Below, piece by piece: positions 48,481 through 56,944 of a stretch of 61,897 bases of DNA (position 1 is its first letter; each line of letters begins with the position of its first letter). Origin of the DNA: Streptosporangiaceae bacterium (lineage in GTDB: Bacteria; Actinomycetota; Actinomycetes; Streptosporangiales; Streptosporangiaceae); the NCBI GenBank assembly GCA_025934635.1, contig JAICWX010000006.1, positions 1 through 61,897 on the forward strand, in the 5' to 3' direction. The translations under genes were made by a program, and so were the position numbers. Below the pieces are notes generated by a model. The model saw only the letters and a list, made by a program, of their open reading frames with translations, did no database searches and was not told where the DNA came from.

Positions 48481-49185
48481 ATGCGAGACGACGACGTGAT
48501 CCGGCTGGATGGCGTGACCAAGTCCTACCAGGCGGGCGTGGCGCCCGCGCTGGACGACCTCAGCCTGGGCGTGGCGGCCGGGGAGGTGGTCGCCGTCATG
48601 GGCCCCTCCGGCAGCGGCAAGTCCACCCTGCTCAACCTGATCGCCGGGCTCGACCGGCCCAGCTCGGGCACGGTCACCGTGGCCGGGCGGCGGATCGATG
48701 CCCTGAGTGAATCAGGGCTGGCCCGGTTCCGGGCGCGGCATATCGGGATCATCTTCCAGTTCTTCAACCTGCTCGACGACCTCACCGTCGCCGACAACGT
48801 GCTGCTGCCCGCCCAGCTGGCCGGGGCGTCCCGGCGGACGGCCCGGGCGCGAGCGGGGGAACTGCTGGGGCGGCTGGGGCTAGAGCAGCACTTTGACGAC
48901 TACCCGGCGCGGTTGTCGGGCGGGCAGCGGCAGCGGGTGGCGATCGCGCGGGCGCTGGTGAACTCGCCTGAGCTGCTGCTGGCCGACGAGCCGACCGGCG
49001 CGCTCGACACCGCCACCGGGCAGGAGATCGGCCGGCTGCTGCGGGAGCTCAACGCGGCCGGGCAGACGCTGGTGCTGGTCACCCATGATCCTTTGCTGGC
49101 GGAGCGGTACGCGGCCCGGACGGTGCGGATCGTGGACGGGCGGCTCGCGGGGCGGCCGGCTTCAGTAGACGGGGTTCCGGCGTGA
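48481..49185 (+). CDS. ABC transporter ATP-binding protein (MacB/LolD type)
   Basis: A 234-residue ATPase with Walker A GPSGSGKST (res. 41-49), Q-loop FQFFNLLDDL, signature LSGGQRQRVAIARAL, Walker B LLLADEPTGALD and a switch His in LVTHDP. The MacB/LolD-like sequence matches the FtsX-type permease encoded next; the stop overlaps the permease GTG by 4 bp. The pair lies between the divergent histidine kinase and the response regulator, a usual layout for peptide/antibiotic stress exporters. Confidence 0.93.
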   Translation: MRDDDVIRLDGVTKSYQAGVAPALDDLSLGVAAGEVVAVMGPSGSGKSTLLNLIAGLDRPSSGTVTVAGRRIDALSESGLARFRARHIGIIFQFFNLLDDLTVADNVLLPAQLAGASRRTARARAGELLGRLGLEQHFDDYPARLSGGQRQRVAIARALVNSPELLLADEPTGALDTATGQEIGRLLRELNAAGQTLVLVTHDPLLAERYAARTVRIVDGRLAGRPASVDGVPA

Positions 49186-51191
49186 GCTGGCTCGGGGTGG
49201 TCAGGACCGCTTCGGGCGGCCTGCGGCGGCACCTGGTCCAGGCGGTCGCGATCGGGCTGGTGGTGCTGGTGTCCACCGCCTCGGCCACGCTCGGCCTGGC
49301 GCTGCTGGCGGCGGGCCATGCGCCGGTCACGAACACGGCCGACGGCTGGGTGACGCCGGGCGAGATCGGCCGGCTGCGGGCGCCGGGGGTGCCGCCGGGC
49401 GCGCAGCTTCTCTACCAGTTCGCGCGGGCGGCGACCCCGTCGCAGGTGCGCGCGGACGTGGCCTCGGTGACCAGGGCACTGCCGCCCGGCGCGGTGACCG
49501 GCGCCGCTTCCTGGCTGGCGGCGCAGGACGCCGCCACCGGCAACAGCGCCATCATGGAGCCGTTCGTGGTCGCGTTCGCGCTGATCGGCCTGGGCATGGC
49601 GGTGCTCATCGTGGGCAACGTGGTCAGCGGCGCGGTGGTCGCCGGGTACCAGCGGATCGGGGTGCTGAAGAGCATCGGGCTGACCCCGGCCCAGGTGGTG
49701 CTGGTCTACCTGCACCGGGTCGGCTGGCCCGCTCTTGTCGGATGCGTCCTGGGGGTGGCGGCCGGCAACGTGCTGGCGCTGCCGGTGCTTTCTGGCTCCG
49801 CCGGCGCGTACGGCGTGGGCAGCCAGCAGGTGCCGTGGTGGGCGTCGGTTCTTGCTCCAGCCGGGATGCTGGTCCTGGTGCTGCTGGCCGGGTTCGGGCC
49901 GGCGGTGCGGGCCGGACGGCTGTCGGCCGCGCAGGCGATCGCGGCCGGGCGGGCGCCGCGGGCGGGCCACGGGTACGCCGCGCACCGGCTCGCGTCCCGG
50001 CTGCGGCTGCCGCGGCCGGCCGGCCTCGGGCTGGCGGCGCCGTTCGCCCGGCCGGCCCGGACCGCGGTGACGCTGGCCGCCATCGCGTTCGGGGCCACGG
50101 CGGTGATCTTCGCGTTCGGCCTGCACGACTCGCTGGGGCGGGCCGCGGCTAGTCAGGAGCACACGGCTTCGATCCCGGTGTACGTCGAGCAGTTCGGGCC
50201 GGCGGGCGGGCCCGGGCCCGGGGCCGGGAGCGGGCCGCCGCCGGTGCCGAGTGCGGCGCAGGACGCGGCGGCGGTGGCCGCGCTGCGCGCTCAGCCGGGC
50301 ACGCTGCACGCGGTGGCGCATTACGACAGCCTGGTCAAGGTGGCGGGGATCGCCGCTGACGTGAATGCCCAGGCGTTCGGCGGCGACGCGTCCTGGACCG
50401 GGTTCGGGATCATCGCCGGGCGCTGGTACAGCGGGGCGGGCGAGGTGGACGTCAATACTGCGTTCCTGACCGCCAGCGGGCTGGCGGTGGGTGATACCGC
50501 CACCGTGAACACCGGTGCTGCGCAGGTGACGGTGCGGATCGTGGGTGAGGTGTTCCACCCCAGTTCCGAGCCGCTGCTGTACGGCGGCAGCGGGACCCTG
50601 CCCGGCGTGGCCACCCCGGCGAACCTGCAGTCATACGACGTGGCGCTGCGGCCGGGAACCTCGGCCGGGGCATACGTCCAGGCGGTCAACCGGGACCTGG
50701 GTTCGGGTTCGGGCTCGGGCTCGGGCAGCCCGTGGCAGGCCACCACCGAGCACGGTGGCGGCCAGTTCTACACGATCGCCAGCGGCCTGGTCGGCCTGCT
50801 CGCGCTCATGGTCGCGGTCGCGGCGGGGCTCGGCGTGCTGAACACGGTGCTGATGACCACCCGGGACCGGATCGGTGACCTGGGCGTGTTCAAGGCGCTC
50901 GGCATGCGGCCGGGCCAGGTGCTCGTCATGGTCGCGGGCTGGATCGCCGTTCCGGCGGTGGTCGCGGCGGCGATCGCGGCACCCGCCGCGGTCGCGCTGA
51001 ACACCGCGACCGTGCGTGCCATGGCGGGCACCGCGCATACCGGCATCCCGGCCAGCTTCACCCAGGTGTTCCCGCCGTCCCGGCTGGCGCTGCTGTCGCT
51101 GGCCGCGGTGATCATCGCGGTGGCCGGGGCGCTGCTGCCCGCGACGTGGGCCGCGCGGGTGCTTCCGGCTACGGCCCTGCGGGCGGAGTGA
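49182..51191 (+). CDS. FtsX-like ABC transporter permease, shortened in the first extracellular domain
   Basis: A 669-residue permease. First helix LVQAVAIGLVVLVSTASATL near res. 20-40, then two FtsX domains: one near 130-250 (FVVAFALIGLGMAVLIVGNV, RIGVLKSIGLTPAQVVLVYL) and one near 525-665 (GLLALMVAVAAGLGVLNTVL, VFKALGMRPGQVLVMVAGW). Relatives of this exporter class usually have ~800 residues with a long MacB-type periplasmic part after helix 1; here helix 1 runs almost directly into TNTADGWVTPGEIGRL, so ~130-150 residues seem missing in frame. The frame is otherwise intact, so it may still work. Start overlaps the ATPase stop by GTGA. Confidence 0.85.
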   Translation: MSWLGVVRTASGGLRRHLVQAVAIGLVVLVSTASATLGLALLAAGHAPVTNTADGWVTPGEIGRLRAPGVPPGAQLLYQFARAATPSQVRADVASVTRALPPGAVTGAASWLAAQDAATGNSAIMEPFVVAFALIGLGMAVLIVGNVVSGAVVAGYQRIGVLKSIGLTPAQVVLVYLHRVGWPALVGCVLGVAAGNVLALPVLSGSAGAYGVGSQQVPWWASVLAPAGMLVLVLLAGFGPAVRAGRLSAAQAIAAGRAPRAGHGYAAHRLASRLRLPRPAGLGLAAPFARPARTAVTLAAIAFGATAVIFAFGLHDSLGRAAASQEHTASIPVYVEQFGPAGGPGPGAGSGPPPVPSAAQDAAAVAALRAQPGTLHAVAHYDSLVKVAGIAADVNAQAFGGDASWTGFGIIAGRWYSGAGEVDVNTAFLTASGLAVGDTATVNTGAAQVTVRIVGEVFHPSSEPLLYGGSGTLPGVATPANLQSYDVALRPGTSAGAYVQAVNRDLGSGSGSGSGSPWQATTEHGGGQFYTIASGLVGLLALMVAVAAGLGVLNTVLMTTRDRIGDLGVFKALGMRPGQVLVMVAGWIAVPAVVAAAIAAPAAVALNTATVRAMAGTAHTGIPASFTQVFPPSRLALLSLAAVIIAVAGALLPATWAARVLPATALRAE

Positions 51192-51266
51192 GCACGGCAT
51201 GCGGCGTGGGTGCGGCGTCCGGCGTGGATGCGGTGTCCGGCGGGGGTGCGGCGTAGCGTGGCTTCC

Positions 51267-51962
51267 GTGACGTCGTTGCCTGGCCGGCGCGTGGTGATCG
51301 CCGAGGATTCGGTGCTATTGCTGGCCGGGCTGACCAAGCTGCTGGAAAGCGCCGGGTTCGAGGTGGCGGCCACCGCCGGGGACGCGGAGGCTCTGCTGGC
51401 GGCGGTGGAGCGGGAGCACCCCGACGTGGTGATCGCCGACGTGCGGATGCCGCCCTCCTACACCGACGAGGGCATCAGGGCCGCGCTGGTGATCCGGAGC
51501 CAGTGGCCGGACATCGCCATCTTGGTCCTGTCGCAGTACGTCGAGGAACGCTATGCCGCCGACCTGCTGTCGGCCAACACCCGGAGCGTCGGCTACCTGC
51601 TCAAGGACCGGGTGGCGGACGTGGCCGAGTTCCTCGACGCGCTGCGCCGGGTGGCCGCGGGCGGCACCGCGCTGGACCCGGAGGTCGTCGCGCAGTTGCT
51701 GGTGCGCCGGGCCGGCACCCACGGCCGGCCCCGGGAGGCGCTCGGCGACCTGACCGAACGAGAGCGCGACGTGCTGGCGCTGATGGCCGAGGGCCGCTCC
51801 AACGCGGAGATCGGAGCGGCCCTGGTGATCACCGACAGCGCGGTGGGCAAGCACATCAACTCGATATTCGCCAAGCTCGGGCTGCACCCGGGGGACGCGG
51901 GCCACCGGCGGGTGCTGGCGGTGCTGCGTTACCTCGGGGCGGGGCCAACGGGGTCGCCCTGA
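51267..51962 (+). CDS. NarL/LuxR-family response regulator
   Basis: A 231-residue response regulator. Receiver: acidic pair at IAEDS (Asp14), phospho-acceptor Asp58 in VVIADVRMPP, Lys113 in VGYLLKDRV. LuxR HTH: LTERERDVLALMAEGRSNAE and IGAALVITDSAVGKHINSIF at about 165-210. It is 75 bp after the permease gene and the obvious partner of the kinase at 47013. GTG 51258 is an alternative start. The 3' end overlaps the convergent DUF2127 gene by 34 bp. Confidence 0.9.
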   Translation: MTSLPGRRVVIAEDSVLLLAGLTKLLESAGFEVAATAGDAEALLAAVEREHPDVVIADVRMPPSYTDEGIRAALVIRSQWPDIAILVLSQYVEERYAADLLSANTRSVGYLLKDRVADVAEFLDALRRVAAGGTALDPEVVAQLLVRRAGTHGRPREALGDLTERERDVLALMAEGRSNAEIGAALVITDSAVGKHINSIFAKLGLHPGDAGHRRVLAVLRYLGAGPTGSP

Positions 51963-52999
51963 GCGGGCTGGGATGCCTTCTTGGCGGCACTGACGGCCCG
52001 GAGCATGGTCGGCCTGGGCGGCAGCTTGGCGTCCGGGATCGTCGGTCGCTCGGCCGGGACGGTCGGGTGCTCGGCTGGCGGCGTCGGCCGCGTCGGCCGC
52101 GTCGGCGGCGTCGGCGGCGTCGGCCGCGTCGGCCGCTCGGGCGGCAGTTTCGGCTGCTCGGCTGAGAGCGCCGGGCGTTCGGCTGGGAGCACCGGGCGCT
52201 CGGCAGCCTGGGTCGGCTGCTCGGCCAGCCGGGTGGCGGCCAGGGCGGCCTGCTCCACTTCGATGAAGGAATCGGTGCGCAGCCTTGCCTCGTAGGCCCG
52301 TTTGCCGCCTCGCACGCCGAACAGGCGCTTGCTCCGCACGAGGTACACCACGAGCACCAGGTTGATCACGAGCGCCCCGACCCGCAGCCAGGTGACCTTT
52401 ACGGTCAGGTCGTAGACCTCGTAGGGCAGGAAAACCGAGGTCGCCACCATGGCGAAGTACTCTCCCCAGCGCTGGCCCAGCCATAGCCCGACGCCTTCCG
52501 TCAGCTCGATGAGGGAGTAGAGCACCAGGCCGATGGCCAGGTAGGTGAGCGTGCGCGCGTTGAGCGTGAACGAGTGCTGGATCAGCCCGATCAGCTTGGA
52601 GTGGTCAAAGTTGAAGCCGAGGTCGGTGTAGAGCTCGCGGATCGCGGGCAGGTCGTGGTTGAACGCCTGCTGGATGTGACCCCGGTCGTACTTGAACCGC
52701 CACACCCCGTAGGCCGCGGCGGCGAAGACCGCGAAGCGGATAAACCGCTCCACGGCGAACAGGCGCAGGATCAGCTCGTCTCGCAGTTCCCTGCCCCGGC
52801 GCAGCAGGGGCGCCGCCTCGGCCGGCCCGTGGCCGTGCTCGGTACCCGGCTGCCCCTCGGGCACGAATGCGCCGCAGCGCAGGCACCGCCAGGCGGTCCC
52901 GCCCGCGATCGGCGCCTGCAGCCGGTCCCGCAGCTCGGGTTCGTCCGGCGCGTAGGTGACGTGTCCCTTACGGGCACAGCCGAACAAGCTCCATTCCAC
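51929..52999 (-). CDS. DUF2127 membrane protein with N-terminal zinc-ribbon-like Cys pair
   Basis: A 356-residue protein. CARKGHVTY and WRCLRCGAFVPEG near res. 8-48 contain a possible zinc site; helices at 85-100, 150-175, 180-200 and 210-235 (LTYLAIGLVLYSLIELTEGV, YFAMVATSVFLPYEVYDLTV) match the DUF2127 fold. The cytoplasmic tail is long and Pro/Thr/Ala-rich with PTRPTPPTPP repeats coded by 9-base units (52070-52140). Function unknown. It overlaps the response regulator 3' end. Confidence 0.82.
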   Translation of the reverse strand: MEWSLFGCARKGHVTYAPDEPELRDRLQAPIAGGTAWRCLRCGAFVPEGQPGTEHGHGPAEAAPLLRRGRELRDELILRLFAVERFIRFAVFAAAAYGVWRFKYDRGHIQQAFNHDLPAIRELYTDLGFNFDHSKLIGLIQHSFTLNARTLTYLAIGLVLYSLIELTEGVGLWLGQRWGEYFAMVATSVFLPYEVYDLTVKVTWLRVGALVINLVLVVYLVRSKRLFGVRGGKRAYEARLRTDSFIEVEQAALAATRLAEQPTQAAERPVLPAERPALSAEQPKLPPERPTRPTPPTPPTRPTRPTPPAEHPTVPAERPTIPDAKLPPRPTMLRAVSAAKKASQPAQGDPVGPAPR

Positions 53000-53073
53000 T
53001 ACCCGCTCCTTATTGCTCGACGTGTCGTCCGGTGGCCCAACTCCGCACCTTCAGAGGGATCTCAGAGCGCTCA

Positions 53074-53116
53074 GATACACCCGATGCGCGCGCCGGTGTT
53101 GCCGCGCCGGTGTATC
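53074..53116. promoter_or_regulatory. Inverted repeat GATACACC...GGTGTATC
   Basis: GATACACC (53074-53081) and GGTGTATC (53109-53116) are 27 bases apart in the 209-bp gap between the DUF2127 start and the membrane protein at 53208. The spacing suits a dimeric or looped operator better than a terminator, but no promoter boxes are clear. Confidence 0.35.
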
Positions 53117-53207
53117 AGCGCCGCCGCCCGGCGCTCTGCACGGTGACGGCGAGGGCGAGGGCGGCGCCTGTGATTTCCAGCCATCTCAATCAAGCGAGGG
53201 AACAGAA

Positions 53208-53744
53208 GTGACGGACCGCAGGAATCCGATCCATAGCCAGTCGGCCACGTTTTACGTCGACGGGACCAAACGGGGGCAGGGCGCGCTGGTGCTCTACCCG
53301 GACGAACTGGCCGCCGTGATCGCCCCGACCGGGACCTGGGGGTACCTGGCCGGACCGGCTCTTTTCCTGGCCATCACCATCCCGCTGTTCCATACCATCG
53401 GGTGGCTGGGCATTTCCGCCACGTCGCTGGTCGGCGGGTGGACCGGGGAGGCCCTGACCCGGAGGCGGGTGGCCAGGAAGGCGGCGGCCGGCGGCGACGG
53501 CGTGACAGTCATCCCGCTGGAGCTGGTTACTGGCGTCCAGGCGGCGAAGCCCACGAAGGCGGCCGGCTGGCTGGGGCTGCGGAACATCACCGTGACGGCC
53601 GACGGAACGAAGTACGAGTTCCGCGGGACGACGGAAAAGTGGATGGCTCACCTGGCCGCTGCCCTGACCGAATACGGGCGTGAGGTGCACGCGGCGGCCG
53701 AGAGCATCACCGTCCTGCCGTGGGCCACGCTCGAGGACAGCTGA
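53208..53744 (+). CDS. Two-helix membrane protein with PH-like C-terminus (paralogue of the gene at 61450)
   Basis: A 178-residue protein from a GTG with GAGGGAACAG upstream. Residues ~45-75 hold two membrane segments (YLAGPALFLAITIPLFHTIG, WLGISATSLVGGW), then a basic RRRVARK turn and a beta-rich domain (VTVIPLELVTGVQ, ITVTADGTKYEFRGTTEKW) resembling bacterial PH-like domains. The partial gene at 61450-61897 encodes a protein with the same order: hydrophobic hairpin, RRTAARK, IIPLGSIDSL, TTADGTEYGFRG, ADHGREV. Function unknown. A hairpin follows the stop. Confidence 0.7.
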   Translation: MTDRRNPIHSQSATFYVDGTKRGQGALVLYPDELAAVIAPTGTWGYLAGPALFLAITIPLFHTIGWLGISATSLVGGWTGEALTRRRVARKAAAGGDGVTVIPLELVTGVQAAKPTKAAGWLGLRNITVTADGTKYEFRGTTEKWMAHLAAALTEYGREVHAAAESITVLPWATLEDS

Positions 53745-53776
53745 CGGGGGTGGGTTACCGGGCTGAGGTCGGCCCG

Positions 53777-53809
53777 GCGGCCGTGGCGGCTTCGGCCACG
53801 GTGGCCGCG
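53777..53809 (+). terminator. Hairpin downstream of the 53208 gene
   Basis: GCGGCCGTGGC and GCCACGGTGGCCGC pair around the loop GGCTTCG with a small bulge, 33 bases after the stop. It is a likely end of the transcript. The remaining 53810-54201 stretch has no supported gene; it carries repeat copy C. Confidence 0.5.
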
Positions 53810-54042
53810 GAACGCTAACGCGCCGCCTTGGGCGCGCCCATCCGCGCCGACCGGCCCCCCGGCCAGCACCACGCCTGCGCGTCTCAGCACCCCGGCGGCC
53901 GGCCACGGTGTCACGCCCGGAACTCCAGCACCACGTCCGCGGATACCGGCATGGTCCTCATGCTAGCCGTGGCGCTACGAGCTCCCAGCTGCCACAGCGG
54001 ACCCGCTGTTCACAGGATTGCGGCTGTGGGGCCCGGGCTTTA

Positions 54043-54100
54043 CGGCATCGATGGAGCATCAACGCTGCTGGGGCGGCATCGATGGAGCATCAATGTCGTT
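54043..54100. repeat. Dispersed intergenic repeat, copy C (two units, reverse orientation)
   Basis: Two units CGGCATCGATGGAGCATCAA are joined by GCTGCTGGGG. The whole is the reverse complement of copy B at 44521-44580, with few differences. It lies between the convergent ends of the 53208 and DUF1707 genes. Confidence 0.8.
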
Positions 54101-54201
54101 AGGGCGGGCGCGGGGCTGGTGATTGAGTCAGGTGAGAGGCGGGTGGTAACAGTGGGGTTGCTGGGAGGCGGTGAGGGGGCCGTCGAGCGTTCGGCTCGTG
54201 A

Positions 54202-54723
54202 TTAGGCGTCGGGTTCGGGGATGTAGTGGCGGGTCTGGTTGGCGGGGTCGATCCAGACTCGCATGACGGCGCGGCTGGTGGGGTCGCGGAACCGCTCGTC
54301 GGTGGGGATCCAGCCGGCGGCGGGCTGGTCGGCGTGGCCGTGGCCGCGCCTGATCCGCCGGGGCGAGGAGCGGCCAGGCATGATGCTGGGCTCCCCCGCG
54401 CGGCCCGCCCCGGAACCGGTGCCAGAGCGCGAGGCGGCAGCGGCAGCGGAGCCCGCGGCCGGGATGCCGGGCAGGTCCGCGACCGCGGCGGCGGCCTCGT
54501 CCAGGTACTGGGCCGCGAGCACGACGCCGACCCGGTGATCCAGCTCTTCCGGGCCGAACAGTCCCACCGCGTAGTGCTCACGCAGCAGGGCGAGGAGCCG
54601 CTCGCGGTCGGCCTCGGCGGCGAGCGGGCGAGGGCCCCCAGAAGGACCGGAAGGACCGGTGCCGCCGGGAGGACCGGTGCCGCCGGGAGGACCGGTGCCG
54701 CCGGATCCGCCGGGAACGGTCAT
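54202..54723 (-). CDS. DUF1707 (SHOCT-like) domain protein
   Basis: A 173-residue protein. RPLAAEADRERLLALLREHY followed by AVGLFGPEELDHRVGVVLAA (res. 31-70) is the DUF1707 helical pair, which is related to SHOCT domains and occurs in many actinomycete membrane or regulatory proteins. The N-terminus (res. 5-28) is a GGTGPP repeat coded by 18-base units (54650-54715); the C-terminus holds a short RVWIDPANQTRHYI segment. No membrane helix is visible. It starts 2 bp after the YbjQ gene stop, so they form an operon. Confidence 0.82.
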   Translation of the reverse strand: MTVPGGSGGTGPPGGTGPPGGTGPSGPSGGPRPLAAEADRERLLALLREHYAVGLFGPEELDHRVGVVLAAQYLDEAAAAVADLPGIPAAGSAAAAASRSGTGSGAGRAGEPSIMPGRSSPRRIRRGHGHADQPAAGWIPTDERFRDPTSRAVMRVWIDPANQTRHYIPEPDA

Positions 54724-54725
54724 GG

Positions 54726-55076
54726 TTACTGCGCGGGCCGGACGACGACCGCGGTCCCGTAGGCCACGATCTCCGTCAGCTGCTGGCTGATCTCGGAGGA
54801 GTCGAAGCGCATGGCGACGACCGCGTTCCCGCCGAGCAGCTGCGCGTTGTCGATCATGCGGTCGATGGCGTGGCGGCGGGAGTCCTCGATCAGCTGGGTG
54901 TACTGCGGTACCTCACCCTGGCGGAGCGCGGTGAGCCCGGCGCCGAACGACTTGGCGAAGCCCATGCTGCGCACCACGACGCCGAAGACCACCCCGAGGT
55001 CCCGTTCGATGATCGCCCCCGGCAGTCCGAGGCCGGTGGTGATGGGAAGCCGGGCAGGCGGCGGAGGCTGTGACAT
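54726..55076 (-). CDS. YbjQ family (DUF74, heavy-metal-binding domain) protein
   Basis: A 116-residue YbjQ homologue with the family features GAIIERDLGVVFGVVVRS (res. 20-37), ARRHA-like RRHAIDRMIDNAQLLGGNAV and VVAMRFDSSEI. The domain forms a pentameric ring in solved homologues; metal binding is suggested by its family name but not obvious in this sequence. It is the first gene of a two-gene operon with the DUF1707 gene. Confidence 0.88.
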   Translation of the reverse strand: MSQPPPPARLPITTGLGLPGAIIERDLGVVFGVVVRSMGFAKSFGAGLTALRQGEVPQYTQLIEDSRRHAIDRMIDNAQLLGGNAVVAMRFDSSEISQQLTEIVAYGTAVVVRPAQ

Positions 55077-55123
55077 GACGGCATCATACGGAAGAACACC
55101 GGTTCGCCGCTGAAGCGGAACTG

Positions 55124-55169
55124 GAACCCGGGATTGCGATCAATTCGTAACCATCACACCCCCGGGTTC
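55124..55169. promoter_or_regulatory. 9-bp inverted repeat GAACCCGGG...CCCGGGTTC
   Basis: Perfect arms at 55124-55132 and 55161-55169 with a 28-base AT-richer spacer, lying between the divergent YbjQ and secreted protein genes. Its position suggests an operator for one or both. Confidence 0.4.
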
Positions 55170-55209
55170 GGCGTCTTACTGATCAAACGCTGACTACCGG
55201 GGGTCATGA

Positions 55210-55812
55210 ATGACACGCGTACGTTTCATCAGCCTGATCATCGCGCTGGCCACCGCGCTGACCAGTGCGGTTCTCACGGTCGGGACGGGTACTGCGCTCG
55301 CGCAGCCGGCCGGCCACCCGCTCAACCTGCACCACGTGACGTGGGGCAACGTCGCCGTCCCGGGCAAGCTGTGCCGGGTCAACGGCCCGATCCAGCTGCA
55401 CCACGGTGACGCCAGGCTCCGGCACAGCGGCTTCGGCCCGCTCGACGTGTCCGAGCAGGGTCCCGCCTACGGGAACCTGGGTAACGGTCAGCCGGTCGCG
55501 GCGCTCCAGGTGTGGTGCGGCAACCAGGGCGGGACCGCGGCCGGGGAACTCGCCGAGGGGCTCGTGGTGTTCAGCGGGGCCGGCGGCCGGCTGCACGTCC
55601 TCGGCACGCTCACCCCGCAGTATTTCCCGCACACCGGGGTGCACATCCCGTTCGTCACGGTCAAGTCCATCGGCGCCGAGCGCATCGTCACCACCGAGTT
55701 CTTCTACACCCGCTCCAACGCCGACTGCTGCCCGTCCGGCCGCGCCCGCACCAGCTGGCACTGGAACGGCCACTCCTTCAAGCCGGGCCGGACCACCATC
55801 GTCCGGTCCTGA
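55210..55812 (+). CDS. Secreted protein of unknown function
   Basis: A 200-residue protein with a clear Sec signal peptide (basic MTRVR, hydrophobic FISLIIALATALTSAVLTVG, cleavage probably after ALA at res. 31). The mature part is beta-rich with Cys in GKLCRVNG, VWCGNQGG and the pair NADCCPSGRA, which could form two disulfides; it ends with RTSWHWNGHSFKPGRTTIV, a motif seen in several secreted actinobacterial lipoprotein-like (LppP/LprE) proteins. I do not assign a function. GGGGGTC precedes the ATG. Confidence 0.75.
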   Translation: MTRVRFISLIIALATALTSAVLTVGTGTALAQPAGHPLNLHHVTWGNVAVPGKLCRVNGPIQLHHGDARLRHSGFGPLDVSEQGPAYGNLGNGQPVAALQVWCGNQGGTAAGELAEGLVVFSGAGGRLHVLGTLTPQYFPHTGVHIPFVTVKSIGAERIVTTEFFYTRSNADCCPSGRARTSWHWNGHSFKPGRTTIVRS

Positions 55813-55813
55813 G

Positions 55814-56707
55814 CTAGTCCGTCGGCGCCACCCCGCTGAGGTCCCACACGCCCTCGGTGGCGGCGGTGCCGGGGGCGGTCGGCCACGGCCAGCCCGGCGG
55901 GCTCGGTGACGGGGACGGGGACGGAGCCGGGGACGGGAACGGGGATGGCGCCGGGGCCGGGACGGCAAACCGGTAATAGCCCAGGACCCGCTGGCCGACG
56001 GGATCGACGCGAGCGTAGGCGTGGGTCCACTGGCCGGAGGCAGTAGCGGGCCGGTCGTAGGTCTGCGACTCGTCGACCATGGTGCCGTTGCCCGCGTAGA
56101 TCCCGACGTGGCCGGGGAAGAACACCAGGTCACCGGGCTGCTGCTGGCCGGCCGGGAGCTTGGTCAGGGCGGCCTGGGCCTGCTGAGCCGTCGTGGACCC
56201 CGGTCCCAGCACGTCCTGGCCGTAGCCGAGGGCGTAGACCCAGCGGACGAAACCGGAACAGTCGAGCCCGTACGTCCCGTTGTCGCCGTAGCCGTACTTG
56301 TGGGCCTTGCTGACCGAGGCAGCGCAGGCCGGGCCGGCGAACAGGGTCTTGGGTTGTCCGGCGGACCTGGTCCAGCCCTGGCAGATGCCATCGGTGGGCC
56401 CCGGCTGGGCCCCGTGCCCGCCGCCCCACGAATAGGGGATGCAGTGCAGCCCGCCGGTGCCCGGCACGCAGCCGCCCGTCCAGGGCGCCCTGCCCAGCGC
56501 GAGCTGCTTCGCCTGGGTGACCAGGGCCTGCCCCTTGGCCGCGTTGTAGGGAACCCGCGGCGGCGGGCTGACCCCGAGCGCGGCCGCAGCCGGACCGGTC
56601 ACACCAAGAATGGCGCCAGATGTCACCGCAATGAGCAGCACGAAAGAAGACCTCAAGGCCAACCCCCGTTTCCCGGCAATTAAACGCCGCAGCCATTTAA
56701 TACCCAT
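55814..56707 (-). CDS. NlpC/P60 peptidoglycan hydrolase, secreted
   Basis: A 297-residue exported enzyme. The signal peptide is long (LRSSFVLLIAVTSGAILGVT near res. 18-37, cleavage around AAAALG). The NlpC/P60 catalytic Cys is in GLDCSGFVRWVYALG (Cys150) and the His in PGHVGIYAG (His200), so the dyad is intact. A Pro/Ser-rich C-terminal tail (SPFPSPAPSPSPSPSPP) could sit in the wall. It would cut gamma-D-Glu-diaminopimelate bonds in stem peptides. The C-rich tail lies next to the convergent secreted-protein gene. No c-di-AMP riboswitch motif is visible upstream. Confidence 0.88.
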   Translation of the reverse strand: MGIKWLRRLIAGKRGLALRSSFVLLIAVTSGAILGVTGPAAAALGVSPPPRVPYNAAKGQALVTQAKQLALGRAPWTGGCVPGTGGLHCIPYSWGGGHGAQPGPTDGICQGWTRSAGQPKTLFAGPACAASVSKAHKYGYGDNGTYGLDCSGFVRWVYALGYGQDVLGPGSTTAQQAQAALTKLPAGQQQPGDLVFFPGHVGIYAGNGTMVDESQTYDRPATASGQWTHAYARVDPVGQRVLGYYRFAVPAPAPSPFPSPAPSPSPSPSPPGWPWPTAPGTAATEGVWDLSGVAPTD

Positions 56708-56776
56708 GCCAGCTGCGAAAATAACCCGGCCGCGCGCTTGCGCAATTCATGCAATAAATGCCGACAAAGCGACCGG

Positions 56777-56944
56777 TCAGCCCTTTCGCGCCATTCCGCC
56801 GAGAATCCGCGTGAAGTCGGTGGTGGTGGTGACGGTGTCGCCGTCGGGGCGCCAGTCCCAGACGTCGGTCAGGCCCGGCTCGACCAGCGTCAGGTCGCCG
56901 AAGAAGCCGGTGATCTCGTCGCGGGTACGGGCGGGCACCCGCTG
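56777..56944 (-). pseudogene. 3' remnant of a DUF574-type SAM methyltransferase
   Basis: The minus-strand translation PARTRDEITGFFGDLTLVEP and VWDWRPDGDTV...GGMARKG matches the last ~50 residues of the SAM_Mtase (DUF574) family, whose full length is about 260-275. No upstream part is present: at ~56945 the sequence passes directly into the opposite-strand TetR remnant. This is a truncated gene. Confidence 0.65.

Noticed and set aside
53908..54102. Short plus-strand open frame in the gap after the 53208 gene
   Set aside because: It has no Shine-Dalgarno, its sequence is His/Arg/Cys-rich without similarity to known proteins, and its end lies inside the dispersed repeat.
56708..56800. c-di-AMP (ydaO-type) riboswitch upstream of the NlpC/P60 gene
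   Set aside because: Such switches are common before this gene type in actinomycetes, but none of the expected conserved blocks appears; the region is occupied by the methyltransferase remnant.
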